The translations under genes and the position numbers were made by a program. A DNA stretch of 64,000 nucleotides from Azospirillum oryzae (GTDB lineage: Bacteria > Pseudomonadota > Alphaproteobacteria > Azospirillales > Azospirillaceae), in assembly GCF_900177515.1 (NCBI RefSeq), contig NZ_FXAK01000001.1:298501-362500 (forward strand), in the 5' to 3' direction. Positions 5,886 to 14,839 of the stretch are shown piece by piece (position 1 is the first letter of the stretch; every line of letters starts with the position of its first letter). The notes beneath the pieces were generated by a model. The model had not been told where the DNA came from. It was given only the letters and a program-made list of their open reading frames with translations, and did not search any database.

Positions 5886-8657
5886 TCAGTTCACCTCGCG
5901 CGCCACCCGGAAGCCGTTGGTGAGATAGCGCACGTCGATGTCGTAGCTGTTGCGCACCGTGCCGTTGATCGCCTCCAGCCGGTCGCGCCAGGAGCCGCCG
6001 CGCAGCACCCGCTTGCGGCAATCGCCGCGGGTCCAGGCGCTGCCGTCGTCCGGCGCGCCGTGATAGTTCCGGTTCCAGCAATCCTCGACCCATTCCGCCA
6101 CGCTGCCGTTCATGTCGTGCAGGCCGAAAGGGTTCGCCTTATAGCTGCCGGCCGCGATCGGGGTCAGGTGTTCGTGCGCGCCGCCGCAATCGTCGCAGTC
6201 GGCGTGGACGCCGCCTTCCCCGCCCCACCAGTAGGGTGCCGTGGTACCGGCACGCGCGGCAAATTCCCATTCCGCCTCGCTCGGCAGGCGATAGCGCTGT
6301 CCGGTCTTGCGGCTGAGCCATGCCACATAGGCCTGGGCATCCTGCCAATGCAGATTATGGACCGGCGTGCCGTCGGCGGGGTTGACCATGCGGGGCATGC
6401 CGGTGCAGCCGCCCTCCTGGATGCAGGCGCGCCATTCGCCGACCGTCACCTCATACATGCCGAGCGCGAAGGGCTTGCCGATGGTGACGCGGTGGACCGG
6501 TCGCTCCGACGGGTCGCCCCTGTCGTTCCCCATCATGAAGTTGCCGGCCGGCACCCGCACCAGCACCGGACAGGTCGGACAATCCTGGAAGCTGTTGCCA
6601 TTGCCATGGTTGCGCGCCGTCCCGTTGCCCTGTGCCGGTGCAGGAGCCGGCGCCGTAGCCGCCGCCACCTGCGGCTCGGCCTTGGAGGGCTCGGGCGGTG
6701 ACGGCTGCGGTGCGGCCTCCACCACCGGCGGTGCCGCCGGGGGTGTCGGCAGTGGTTCGTGCTTCAACAGGCCCGCGGCGACGAAACCCTGGGTGCCGTC
6801 CTCCAGAGCGACCCGGTACCACCCTCCCTCCGGCACGCGGCCCAGCACCTGCACCGCCGATCCGCGCGCCACGCGGCCGACCCGCGCGCCACTGTTGGCC
6901 GGCGCCGCCCGCAGCACGCTGTCCACCGTGGCGGTGTAGCGTCCGGGTTCCGCCGGCTCCAGGCCGGGACCCAATACCGCCTCCTGTTTGGTCTCCGTCT
7001 TAGGCGGCTCTTCCGCCCGCTTGCCGGCGAGCGTCAGCGTTTCCAGCTGGCGGCGGGCAATGGGGGCGTAGCCGCTGCCGCCGAACAGCTGCAGGAATGC
7101 CTGATAATCACCGGGCTCCTTGCTGGACTGGATGCGCTTCCACAGGCTGTCCTCCAACTCCGCCACCGGCGGTATGCCCGGCGGGGCGATCTCCACGCTG
7201 ACGCTCGCCGTTGCGGAGCCGCCGCGCCCGTCATCGACGCTGTAGCGCAGGGCTCCGGCCGGTCCGGGGGCCGCGGCCTCCGGGTCGAAGGTCAGCGCGG
7301 TCAGCGCCTGGACGGTCAGCCGGTCGCCCGGCTTCACCACCGCCGCACCGTCATGGACGCTGCCGCGCTCCGGCACGGCGGTGACGGTGACGGTCAGCGG
7401 ATCGCCGTCCGGATCGGCCGGGGCATCGATCCCCATCGGGTTGCCGGCGACGCGCAGCTTGCGTTCCGCCACCACGGCCGGCGGCTGGTTGCTCGGCTTG
7501 ATGGTGACCGGGATGGTGCCGGTGACCATGCCGCCGCGGCCGTCGGCAACCAGGAACTCGAAGGCGCCGGCCTCGCCGCGGAAGCTGCCGTCGGGCTTGA
7601 AGCTGGTGGCCGCCAGTTGCTCCACCGTCAGATAGTCGCCGATCAGCACGCTGCGCTCGCCGACGCGGACGGTGCCGCCGCGCGGCAGGCCGGTGATGCG
7701 GGCGTACATCTGGTCGTCGTCGGGGTCGGTCGGCTTGCCGGCCCCCAGCGGCTCCGGCCCGGCGCGGTCCAGCACGGTCAGCACCCGCAACTCGCCCAGC
7801 ACCGGCGGCCGGTTGGGCGGGCGCGGGTTGAAGTAGAAGGGCGTGGCGCCGAGCGAGCCGTAGACGAAGGGCTCCTGCCGGCCGTTGGTGGCCTGCTTCA
7901 CCGTATCGCGCACATTGCGGAAGAACAGGCTCAGCTCCAGCCCCGGCGCCTGGAGATGCTGGAGCAGCGCCGCGCTGAAGGGGCTGTGGTCGCCGGTGCC
8001 GTCCTCCGCAAGCTGGTCGGCGCGGGTCGCCATCGCCACCAGCGTGTCGCTCGGCGTGTCTTCGACGCTGCCGAAGCCGGGATGGGCCTGATTGCGGTTT
8101 GACCCGCTGCGGGTCAGGCGGTCGACGAAGGGATTGTTGCGGCAGGCGTCGAGGATGAGGATGCCGAGCTTGCGCGCCCCGGCCAGCTCCCCCATCGGCA
8201 GGTTCAGCGGAATCGCCTCATAGACCAGATCGCGTTCGCGCTCCAACTGGGCGTCGGCGGGCAGCAGGTAATTGACGCCGTTCACCTGGATGCCGTGCCC
8301 GGCATAGAAGATCACCGCCACGTCGGCCTGCGAGGCCTTGATGCCGAACCGGCGCAGGGCGACGGCGAAGCCGCGGGCGTCCAGGTCGTACTCCTCGTCC
8401 ACCGTGAAGTTCAGCGCCCGCAGCGCCTCGCCGATGGCACGGGCGTCGTTGCTCGGATTCAGCAGTTCCGGCGCGTTGCGGTATTTGCTGACCCCGATCA
8501 CCAGCGCAAGCCGGCTTTCCGCCGCGGCGCCGGTACCCGGGCCTTGCCCGCCGCCAGCCGAACGGGCCGCGTGCGCAAAGCCGCCCGGCACCGCGACCAG
8601 CAGCAGGAGCAGCAGCACCGCGAAAAGCATCCGGCAGGGTCCGACCGGTCCCATCAT
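5886..8657 (-). CDS. Caspase-like / SH3 / formylglycine-generating-enzyme-like fusion protein
   Basis: 923 residues. Order: signal/membrane segment (about 10-30); a C14 caspase-like (metacaspase) domain (about 48-270) with catalytic His121 in YAGHG and Cys172 in LDACRNNP; two cadherin-like/Ig-like modules (about 280-500) each ending in a DGRGG segment; a bacterial SH3 domain (about 590-645); a Pro/Ala-rich linker; and a C-terminal SUMF1/FGE-type domain (about 690-921) with RLPSEAEWEFAARAG and GSVAEWVEDC and a closing VLRGGSW. Probably secreted or periplasmic. The FGE fold in such fusions is often a binding or hydroxylating module rather than a true sulfatase-maturing enzyme. Substrate unknown. 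It converges on the P3-driven gene. Confidence 0.85.
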   Translation of the reverse strand: MMGPVGPCRMLFAVLLLLLLVAVPGGFAHAARSAGGGQGPGTGAAAESRLALVIGVSKYRNAPELLNPSNDARAIGEALRALNFTVDEEYDLDARGFAVALRRFGIKASQADVAVIFYAGHGIQVNGVNYLLPADAQLERERDLVYEAIPLNLPMGELAGARKLGILILDACRNNPFVDRLTRSGSNRNQAHPGFGSVEDTPSDTLVAMATRADQLAEDGTGDHSPFSAALLQHLQAPGLELSLFFRNVRDTVKQATNGRQEPFVYGSLGATPFYFNPRPPNRPPVLGELRVLTVLDRAGPEPLGAGKPTDPDDDQMYARITGLPRGGTVRVGERSVLIGDYLTVEQLAATSFKPDGSFRGEAGAFEFLVADGRGGMVTGTIPVTIKPSNQPPAVVAERKLRVAGNPMGIDAPADPDGDPLTVTVTAVPERGSVHDGAAVVKPGDRLTVQALTALTFDPEAAAPGPAGALRYSVDDGRGGSATASVSVEIAPPGIPPVAELEDSLWKRIQSSKEPGDYQAFLQLFGGSGYAPIARRQLETLTLAGKRAEEPPKTETKQEAVLGPGLEPAEPGRYTATVDSVLRAAPANSGARVGRVARGSAVQVLGRVPEGGWYRVALEDGTQGFVAAGLLKHEPLPTPPAAPPVVEAAPQPSPPEPSKAEPQVAAATAPAPAPAQGNGTARNHGNGNSFQDCPTCPVLVRVPAGNFMMGNDRGDPSERPVHRVTIGKPFALGMYEVTVGEWRACIQEGGCTGMPRMVNPADGTPVHNLHWQDAQAYVAWLSRKTGQRYRLPSEAEWEFAARAGTTAPYWWGGEGGVHADCDDCGGAHEHLTPIAAGSYKANPFGLHDMNGSVAEWVEDCWNRNYHGAPDDGSAWTRGDCRKRVLRGGSWRDRLEAINGTVRNSYDIDVRYLTNGFRVAREVN

Positions 8658-8862
8658 CCCCGCCTCCGTACCCGAGCAAAGAGACGCCGTACAGTGTCGT
8701 CAGCGCATAACGATTGTCTGCTGGATGGATTTTCGGAAATTGCCGGCAGACCGCCCTGGATGGAAGAAGCATACTCATCAGCAAGGAAAATGCCAATCCG
8801 CCCCTTCTGCCTAACTCCGGAAAAAGAGGAGGTGGCATGACGAAATGATTACTTCCTCCATC

Positions 8863-8881
8863 AAAATCGAAGGCCGATTTT
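8863..8881 (-). terminator. Possible weak terminator after the adenylate cyclase gene
   Basis: AAAATCG-N5-CGATTTT inverted repeat just 3' of the cyclase stop on the minus strand, with TTTT as the end of the stem. The stem is AT-rich and weak, but it sits in the right place, in the 226-base gap before the caspase-domain gene. The rest of that gap shows nothing recognisable. Confidence 0.4.
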
Positions 8882-8883
8882 CT

Positions 8884-10767
8884 TCACCCGCAGACGTCGG
8901 CGTTCTCATCGTCGATCAGCAACCATATCCGCACCGTTCGGGTCTTTCCCTTCAGCGCCACCTCCCCCACCGGCAGTGCCTCGCAGCGGTCGCATACGGC
9001 CTGCCAGGTCGGATCGCCGACGATGATGCGGGCATGGCGGGAGGACCGGCCGTCCACCATCTTGCCGTACGCCTCCAGCCGGGCGGCGGTGTTGGCGGTA
9101 TCGCCCAGCAGCGAATATTCGCTGTGCCGCAGCCCGCCCAGGCTGCCGGCCACCAGGGGACCGGTGTGCAGGCCGACGCGGATGCCGACCGGCGGCAGCC
9201 CCTCCGCCTGCCAGCGGCGGTTGAGCGCCTCCAGCTCCCGTCCCATCTGTAGGGCGCAGCGGACGGCGCGGGCCGCGTCGGCGTCGATCTGCGCCTGCGT
9301 ACTGCGGGCGACCGGCGCGCCGAAGACCGCCAGGATCGCATCGCCGACGAAGCGCAGCACCACCCCGTCGTTGGCGGTGACGATGCGCACCATGGCATCC
9401 AAATAGCCCTCCAGCCAGCGGATCAGCGGCTCCGGCTCCAGCGCCTCGCAGATGGTGGTGAAGCCTTCGATGTCGGAGAACAGCACGGTGGCGGTCAGCT
9501 GCTGCGGGCGCGGGCGGTTGCCGGCCATGAAGGTCGCGCGCTCCCGCCAGATCTCCTCCGCCACCGGCTGGGAGACATGGTTGGCGAACAGCTGCATCAT
9601 GACGCGCCGGTCGGCCCGCTCGCGCAGCGACATCTGCACGGTCATGGCGGCGATGCCGGCACCCCAGGCCAGCGACGGCGCCACCAGCGGCACCAGCGGC
9701 CCGCCTGCGGCGAACAGCGCCGCCGAACCGGCCCAGGCCCCCGCCGGAACCAGCAGCCCCGCCGCCGCCAGCAGCCCCAGCGGCAGCCCGGCCATCGCCA
9801 GCGCCACACCGGCCGCCGCCATCAGCAGCGCCAGCGCCGCCTCCCCGGCGACGGGAAGGCGCGGGCTGCTCCGCCCGTCCAGCAGTTGGGCCAGCACATG
9901 CGCCTCGATCTCCACGCCCGGCGTCGAGGCACCGGCGGACGACAACGGCGTGCGGTGCTGGTCGATGCCGGCCAGCGCCGTGCCCACCAGCACCGTCCGC
10001 CCGGTCAGCCAGCTCGTCGGCAGAACGGCGACCGTCTCGGCGGGATAGATCGGGAACGGGGTGGTGGCGCCGTCGGGCCGGCCGTGCCAGTCGATGCGGA
10101 ACGGCTCCGCCGGAACCCCGGACGCGCCGCCGAGGCGGGCGAGCTGCACCGGCAGGCTGGGCGTGCCGTCGCCGCCGAAGGGAACGTGCCAGCGCACGGC
10201 GGCGTCGAGCCTGTCCTTCGCCAGATTGGCATGGCCGCGCGGCAGCCCGTCGGTGAACTCGCCGAGGAAGCGGCGCTGCCGCTCGGTCAGCGGCGTCTGG
10301 TCCAGTGCGGTGATCGCCACGACCGGGACCGACGCGCCCAGCATGGCGCGGCGCAGCCGCTCGTCCAAGGCCGGCAAGGTCGGCTGGTCGAACAGCACGT
10401 CGATGCCGATGGCGCGGACCCGGGCCGCCGCCAGCACGCCGATGATGTCGGCCAGCATGCCGCGATCCACCGGCGACCGGCAGGCCAGCCCGGCGAAGCT
10501 GTCCTCCCCGAACAGCACCAGCGCGATGCCCGGATGCTGCGGCTGGATCGGAGCGGCGGTGGCGATCAGCCGGTCGCCCAGGCTCTCGTCGGCGGTGCGC
10601 AGCGGCGGCACCAGCCGTACGGCGGCGAGCGCCAGCAGGGCGCTGCCCAGCACGATGGCAAGGGCCAGCCAGCGGTGCCGCCCGGGGGCCGGGCGGTCCC
10701 GCACCGCCGGCTCGGCGATAAGGGAAGCCTGCGGACTTGACCGGGGAGTCGCCGGCGCGCCGTCCAT
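8884..10767 (-). CDS. CHASE2-domain adenylate/guanylate cyclase
   Basis: 627 residues. A transmembrane helix (about 33-52), an extracytoplasmic CHASE2 sensor (about 60-290), two to three further membrane helices (about 305-375), a short linker and a class III nucleotidyl cyclase domain (about 415-600). The metal-binding aspartates are present (Asp432 in LFSDIEGF and Asp476 in FVGDAI), as is the [12 protein letters not shown] segment with transition-state Asn and Arg. This should make cAMP (less likely cGMP) in response to an external signal. It is the last gene of a four-gene unit that starts behind the CRP-type promoter P4, so cAMP would activate its own synthase. The start at ATG 10767 has a gagggg ribosome site. 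Confidence 0.9.
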   Translation of the reverse strand: MDGAPATPRSSPQASLIAEPAVRDRPAPGRHRWLALAIVLGSALLALAAVRLVPPLRTADESLGDRLIATAAPIQPQHPGIALVLFGEDSFAGLACRSPVDRGMLADIIGVLAAARVRAIGIDVLFDQPTLPALDERLRRAMLGASVPVVAITALDQTPLTERQRRFLGEFTDGLPRGHANLAKDRLDAAVRWHVPFGGDGTPSLPVQLARLGGASGVPAEPFRIDWHGRPDGATTPFPIYPAETVAVLPTSWLTGRTVLVGTALAGIDQHRTPLSSAGASTPGVEIEAHVLAQLLDGRSSPRLPVAGEAALALLMAAAGVALAMAGLPLGLLAAAGLLVPAGAWAGSAALFAAGGPLVPLVAPSLAWGAGIAAMTVQMSLRERADRRVMMQLFANHVSQPVAEEIWRERATFMAGNRPRPQQLTATVLFSDIEGFTTICEALEPEPLIRWLEGYLDAMVRIVTANDGVVLRFVGDAILAVFGAPVARSTQAQIDADAARAVRCALQMGRELEALNRRWQAEGLPPVGIRVGLHTGPLVAGSLGGLRHSEYSLLGDTANTAARLEAYGKMVDGRSSRHARIIVGDPTWQAVCDRCEALPVGEVALKGKTRTVRIWLLIDDENADVCG

Positions 10768-10774
10768 GCGCCCC

Positions 10775-11902
10775 TCACCGGACCTTCAGGAACAGTTGGG
10801 CGGAGGCCACCTCGGTCTCGCGCAGGCGCGACACCGCGCGGTCGAGCTGGACGGCGGCCTCCTCGGACAGTGGGCGGAAGGCGGCGGCGCGGCCGGGCAT
10901 CTCGTCGTCCAGGTTGCGGCTGGCGGCGATGCAGCGCACCTCCAGATCGGCAGGCCCCTCGCCGGCGCGCAGCGGCATGCGGTCGCCCGACAGGCTGAGC
11001 GGCACATTGCCCGCCACCCGGGCGCTCATGGCGGCACCGGCCGGAAAGATCGGAATCAACTGGGCGCGCGCATTGCGCAGATAGCAGTAGAGATGGGCGT
11101 CGCGGTCGGTCTGGACCAGCAGGCGGATGTCCTCGCCCGGCCGGTAGGCGGGTCCGCCGCGATCCGCCGAGAGAAAGAGGTCGAGCGGCACCATCGCGTC
11201 GCGCAGGGCCGCCATCGCCGCGGCGATCTGCCCGGCGCAGCCGGCCGAGGCCATGCCCACCGCCAGCGCCGCTCCGCCCGCCGCTCCGACCATGCGGACA
11301 TGCAGCGTGCCGACCGGGGTTCCATCCGGCCGCAGCGCGCCGATGTCGCTCCCGTCCGCCAGCGGCAACGCCTGCGGCCAGGGCGCCGAACCGTCGTCCG
11401 CCCAGCTGACCGCCGCACGCTCTCCACTCACCATGTCCTGCAAGGTCAGGCGGTCCAGCCCCGGCTCCGCCGGGCGGCGCAGCGCAGGCGGGCTTCCCGC
11501 CTTGACGCACTGGACGCCGGAGACCGACGGGTCGATGGTCAGCGCCCGCTCCAGCGCCGCATCCAGCGGATTCCCCATGGCGCGCGCCGCACCCAGGTCG
11601 CTCTGCATGAAGCGGTCGTCACCGGGGCCGGCACGGGCCGAAACCGCGCTGTCGGTCATGTCGCCGGGCACCCCGTCATAGGGGCCGCGCAGCCGCAGCA
11701 GCCGGCCGTTGGCGAACAGCAGCGTGGCATTCGCCCCATCGGGGAGCCGCAAGGCCTGCCCGTCGGCGACGAGCTGGCCCTGAATGAAGCCGGGCGCGCT
11801 GGACGACACGACCACGGCCTCCGCCCGCACCGCGGCGGCATGGCCGCAGCCCAGCGCCAGCATGGCGGCGCCGAATGCATGGGAAAGGGATCGCTTGAAC
11901 AT
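10775..11902 (-). CDS. Secreted DUF4384 protein
   Basis: 375 residues from ATG 11902, which is preceded by aaggtg; a GTG at 11911 would add three residues. Signal peptide (about 1-27). The N-terminal part (LPDGANATLLFANGRLLRL) looks like a FecR-type beta segment. The C-terminal half (about 230-350) is a DUF4384 domain: LSADRGGPAYRPGEDIRLLV, then YCYLRN, then IPIFPAG. DUF4384 occurs in surface and secretion proteins and also at the end of the CsgG-like protein at 13211, linking the two. Seven bases separate it from the cyclase gene, so they are cotranscribed. Confidence 0.75.
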   Translation of the reverse strand: MFKRSLSHAFGAAMLALGCGHAAAVRAEAVVVSSSAPGFIQGQLVADGQALRLPDGANATLLFANGRLLRLRGPYDGVPGDMTDSAVSARAGPGDDRFMQSDLGAARAMGNPLDAALERALTIDPSVSGVQCVKAGSPPALRRPAEPGLDRLTLQDMVSGERAAVSWADDGSAPWPQALPLADGSDIGALRPDGTPVGTLHVRMVGAAGGAALAVGMASAGCAGQIAAAMAALRDAMVPLDLFLSADRGGPAYRPGEDIRLLVQTDRDAHLYCYLRNARAQLIPIFPAGAAMSARVAGNVPLSLSGDRMPLRAGEGPADLEVRCIAASRNLDDEMPGRAAAFRPLSEEAAVQLDRAVSRLRETEVASAQLFLKVR

Positions 11903-11943
11903 GATGGTCACCTTTTGGTTGGGAGGCTTGGTTGGGAGGCGGA

Positions 11944-12288
11944 TCAGTCGCGGCTGCGCTCTCTTCCATCATCGGGGGAGAGCAGGCAGGCGGTGCGCGA
12001 CTGCGTCACCACCGACACCGCCCCGTCCGTCGCGCCGTTGCGGCGGAAGCGCAGCCCGTTCAACTGGCTGGCGATGCTGAGCGACACGACGGCGAGGTCC
12101 GCTTCGTCGATGATCTTGTGGCCGTCCTGCCAGCATTGGACGCGGACCTTTTTGCCGGCGGGGGCGACATCGACGCCGCCGCTCGCCGCTCCGGAGCTTT
12201 CGCCATCCTTCTTGCGGACCACCGTGGCGTCGGCCCCCTGGAAGACTGTCAAACCGAGACAGACGGCGAGGAGCAAGGCGTGTTTCAT
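11944..12288 (-). CDS. Small secreted protein of unknown function
   Basis: 114 residues with a signal peptide (ALLLAVCLGLTVFQGADA). The mature part is basic and small with one pair of cysteines (VQCWQDG and TACLL), consistent with a single disulfide. No recognised family. It lies between the OmpA-like gene (27-base gap) and the DUF4384 gene (41 bases to its chosen start), so it belongs to the P4 operon and probably acts in the envelope. Confidence 0.65.
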   Translation of the reverse strand: MKHALLLAVCLGLTVFQGADATVVRKKDGESSGAASGGVDVAPAGKKVRVQCWQDGHKIIDEADLAVVSLSIASQLNGLRFRRNGATDGAVSVVTQSRTACLLSPDDGRERSRD

Positions 12289-12315
12289 GGCATTCCCCTC
12301 CGTTCCGGCAGCCGC

Positions 12316-13095
12316 TCAATGGGTCGGCTTGAATTCGACGCGCCGGTTGCGGCCGTCATAGGGGTTGGCGGCGAGCGGTTCGCTCGGCCCCTTGCCGTCC
12401 ACGGTGATGCGCTTGGGATCGATCTGGTGGACGCGGACGAGATACTCGCCCACCGACACCGCGCGGCGCTGCGACAACAGCATGTTGTAGGCAAGGCTGC
12501 CGCTGGCGTCGGTGTGGCCCTCCACCGTCAGCCCCAGGTTCGGATCCTCCTTCATCAGCGCCCCGACGGCGTCGATGTAGGAGGCGGACTCCGCCGGGAT
12601 CTCGGCCGAATTGAGGGCGAAGTTGATACGGAAACCGAAAGCCTGCGGTGCCGCTTCCTGTTCCGCAGTGGCCGGCGGTTCGGCAGCGGCCTGCGGCGCG
12701 GCGGCGGCTTCCATCCGCGCCTCCTGCCGGCGCTGCCTGTGTGCGGGACGGCTCGGTGTCGGCTGCGGAGCGGGCTGAGCGATCGGCTGCATCTCCGCCT
12801 GGGGGGCCGGCTGCGGCGCCGGCATGGGCGCCGTGCCGTAATTGATCTCGTCGATGGGGCGCGGGCGCTTGGCGGCGGCACCGGCCGCGCCGCCGATGAT
12901 CTCGATGCTGCGGGTGCGGATCTTCGGTTCCGGCGCCACCACCTCGCGCAGTTCCTCCACGCTGGGCGGCCGGTCGAACATCATCACCTTCGACTGGCCG
13001 GAGCCCTCCACCGTCTGGGCGGACGCCGAACCGGCCCAGACGGCCAGCATCGGCAAAGTGGCGGCCACAACATGGGACAAAGTGGATTTGGTCAT
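12316..13095 (-). CDS. OmpA family protein
   Basis: 259 residues from ATG 13095, chosen because GGAG lies seven bases upstream and a good signal peptide follows (VVAATLPMLAVWAGSASAQ). The middle is Pro/Ala/Gln-rich (about 110-150), probably a flexible spacer. The C-terminal OmpA domain (about 155-258) has the peptidoglycan-binding signature VEGHTDASGSLAYNMLLSQR and a final NRRVEF. It should sit in the periplasm or outer membrane and bind diaminopimelate in peptidoglycan, perhaps anchoring the fibre export machinery. First gene of a four-gene operon ending in the adenylate cyclase. Confidence 0.85.
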   Translation of the reverse strand: MTKSTLSHVVAATLPMLAVWAGSASAQTVEGSGQSKVMMFDRPPSVEELREVVAPEPKIRTRSIEIIGGAAGAAAKRPRPIDEINYGTAPMPAPQPAPQAEMQPIAQPAPQPTPSRPAHRQRRQEARMEAAAAPQAAAEPPATAEQEAAPQAFGFRINFALNSAEIPAESASYIDAVGALMKEDPNLGLTVEGHTDASGSLAYNMLLSQRRAVSVGEYLVRVHQIDPKRITVDGKGPSEPLAANPYDGRNRRVEFKPTH

Positions 13096-13136
13096 TTGAG
13101 GCTCCATGGGCGGGAGAAGGAACGGCGTTGCCCCTG

Positions 13137-13179
13137 GTTCTAGCGCCACACCCATCCCCGCGCTGTGAGCCGGCCAACA
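13137..13179 (-). promoter_or_regulatory. Predicted class II CRP-type promoter P4 (minus strand)
   Basis: On the minus strand the palindrome TGTTGGCCGGCTCACA (13179 to 13164) is followed after 21 bases by TAGAAC (13142 to 13137). The geometry is the same as at P1-P3. It precedes the OmpA-small protein-DUF4384-adenylate cyclase operon. Confidence 0.7.
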
Positions 13180-13210
13180 GTCGGCCCCCTTTTCCGAACC
13201 GGCCCGGGCC

Positions 13211-14770
13211 TCACTCCCCCTGCGCCAGCGTGCCGGGCAGCACCTTCACCGTCAGCCGCTTGGCGCGGGCGTCGCTTCCCTTCGCCGTGGCGAAGGCGTT
13301 GATGACGTCGTCCAGGGCGGCGCCTGGAATGGGCTGCAGATCCTCGCTCTTGAACGCCTCCGGGATCCGCACGCCGATCTCGTCGTGGGACAGCACGCAG
13401 GCCACCGTCTCCTCCGCTCCCGGCCGGTCCATGCGCAGGTTGAAGGGCTTCTGCACGCCGGGCGGGACTTCCACCTGCCGACCGGCCTCGACGAAGGCGT
13501 CGGGTTGGAAGCGGTTGGGGAAGATGCGGGACACCGTGCCGGCGGCATCGCGGTAATAGCAATAGACGAAGCCGTCCGCCGTCGGCTGCATCCGCACCAC
13601 CAGCGCCTCCCCGGCGCGATAGCGCGGCGCCGGCCCGCGATCCGACGACAGCAGCAGGTCGAGCCGGGCCGGCGACGGCTGGGCGCGCGGCAACCCCTCG
13701 CCGCCGGCATTGCTGACGCTCTGCAGCCGGGCCGGCAGTGCTCCGCCCTCGCCCGGCGGCTTGGCGAGCAGGCGCTGGTAGAGGTCGAAATCGATGCGGC
13801 CGGTGGCGATCAGGTCATGGTCGGCCTGGAAACGCCCGACGGCCTCGGCGGTCCGCTGGTCGAGCTGTCCATTGACCGGTCCGTCGTAATAGCCCTGCGC
13901 CGACAGCGCGCGCTGGGTGAAGGTGACGCGCTCCGCCGGCGCCATGCCGTCGAACCAGCCGCGCGCCTCCGCCATGAAGGCGGGGTTGGTCTGGTCGATG
14001 CCCAGGCATTGCCAATAGGGCACGCGGGTCAGCTTGCCCAGCACCTCGATGGTGCTGAGTTCGACCAGCGTGCGCACGCCCTGGTGCAGCCCCTCTGACC
14101 GGTTCAGCGAGATGTTGAAGGACAGGCCGGCCTTGCCGATCACCCCGCCGGCATCCGCGCCGCGCCCCGACGACACCACGGCCAGCGTGTTGGACGCCGA
14201 CATGCCGGGGATGATCTGGCGGGTCACCAGCTCCCCGACATTCAGGTCGACCGAGACCATCGACACCACCTGATCGGCCGACACGCCGATGTCCAGCTTG
14301 GGCAGGGACAGCCCCGCCCCCGCCGCCTCGCTGACCACATTGTCGTCCAGCTGGGTGATGGCGCCGCGGATGTAATAGGACGGCGCGCGGAAGTTCGGCT
14401 GCACCCCGATCATCCAATAGAGCGCGTTGACGTCGTCCAGCGCCGGTTCGAAATCGACGAAGCGGAAGGCGCTGGAGGTCTCCGACATGCGGGAGACGGC
14501 GGTGATCAGCATCTCCTTGGTGCCGCCGGCCACCCGGCCGGTGGCGTCGGGCAGGCCGTTGGCGGTGATGTAGATGTCGCGCTTGCCGTGGGTCCACAGC
14601 AGCCTGTCCATGCAGCGCAGCGCCTCGCTGAAGCTGCTGATGGTGCGGACGGCCGGGGTCTTCGGCTGCTGCACCACCCGCGCCATCTCGCCGGAGGTGA
14701 AGCAGCCGCCCAGCGCCAGCGTCAGCCCGGCGGAAACCGCGACGGAACCAAGGACCCGGACCATGCTCAT
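13211..14770 (-). CDS. CsgG/HfaB-like outer-membrane lipoprotein fused to peptidoglycan-binding-like and DUF4384 segments
   Basis: 519 residues. Lipoprotein signal with lipobox LGGC (Cys23). Residues about 35-270 resemble CsgG/HfaB, the nonameric outer-membrane channel for curlin subunits: IYITANGLPDATG, GTKEMLITAV, FRFVDFE, YYIRGAITQLDDN and VDLNVGELVTRQI follow the order of CsgG strands. Residues about 275-345 look like a peptidoglycan-binding_1-type helical module (RALSAQGYYDGPVNG). Residues about 370-500 are DUF4384. CsgG itself is about 260 residues, so this is a two-fold longer fusion. The obvious role is export of the repeat proteins at 2249, 3016 and 5172. SD GGAGA lies eight bases before the ATG. 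Confidence 0.8.
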   Translation of the reverse strand: MSMVRVLGSVAVSAGLTLALGGCFTSGEMARVVQQPKTPAVRTISSFSEALRCMDRLLWTHGKRDIYITANGLPDATGRVAGGTKEMLITAVSRMSETSSAFRFVDFEPALDDVNALYWMIGVQPNFRAPSYYIRGAITQLDDNVVSEAAGAGLSLPKLDIGVSADQVVSMVSVDLNVGELVTRQIIPGMSASNTLAVVSSGRGADAGGVIGKAGLSFNISLNRSEGLHQGVRTLVELSTIEVLGKLTRVPYWQCLGIDQTNPAFMAEARGWFDGMAPAERVTFTQRALSAQGYYDGPVNGQLDQRTAEAVGRFQADHDLIATGRIDFDLYQRLLAKPPGEGGALPARLQSVSNAGGEGLPRAQPSPARLDLLLSSDRGPAPRYRAGEALVVRMQPTADGFVYCYYRDAAGTVSRIFPNRFQPDAFVEAGRQVEVPPGVQKPFNLRMDRPGAEETVACVLSHDEIGVRIPEAFKSEDLQPIPGAALDDVINAFATAKGSDARAKRLTVKVLPGTLAQGE

Positions 14771-14839
14771 CGGCGCTGTCTCCTCTGGGTTGGTGCGTCC
14801 GGCCCCGCCGTCGGTTTCAAGCGTTGCGGCTTTGAACCG

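Noticed and set aside
5886..8657. Classical sulfatase-modifying enzyme or a programmed-cell-death caspase
   Set aside because: No sulfatase gene is nearby, and the FGE-like part is only the C-terminal module of a large exported fusion; a death role has no support in the sequence.
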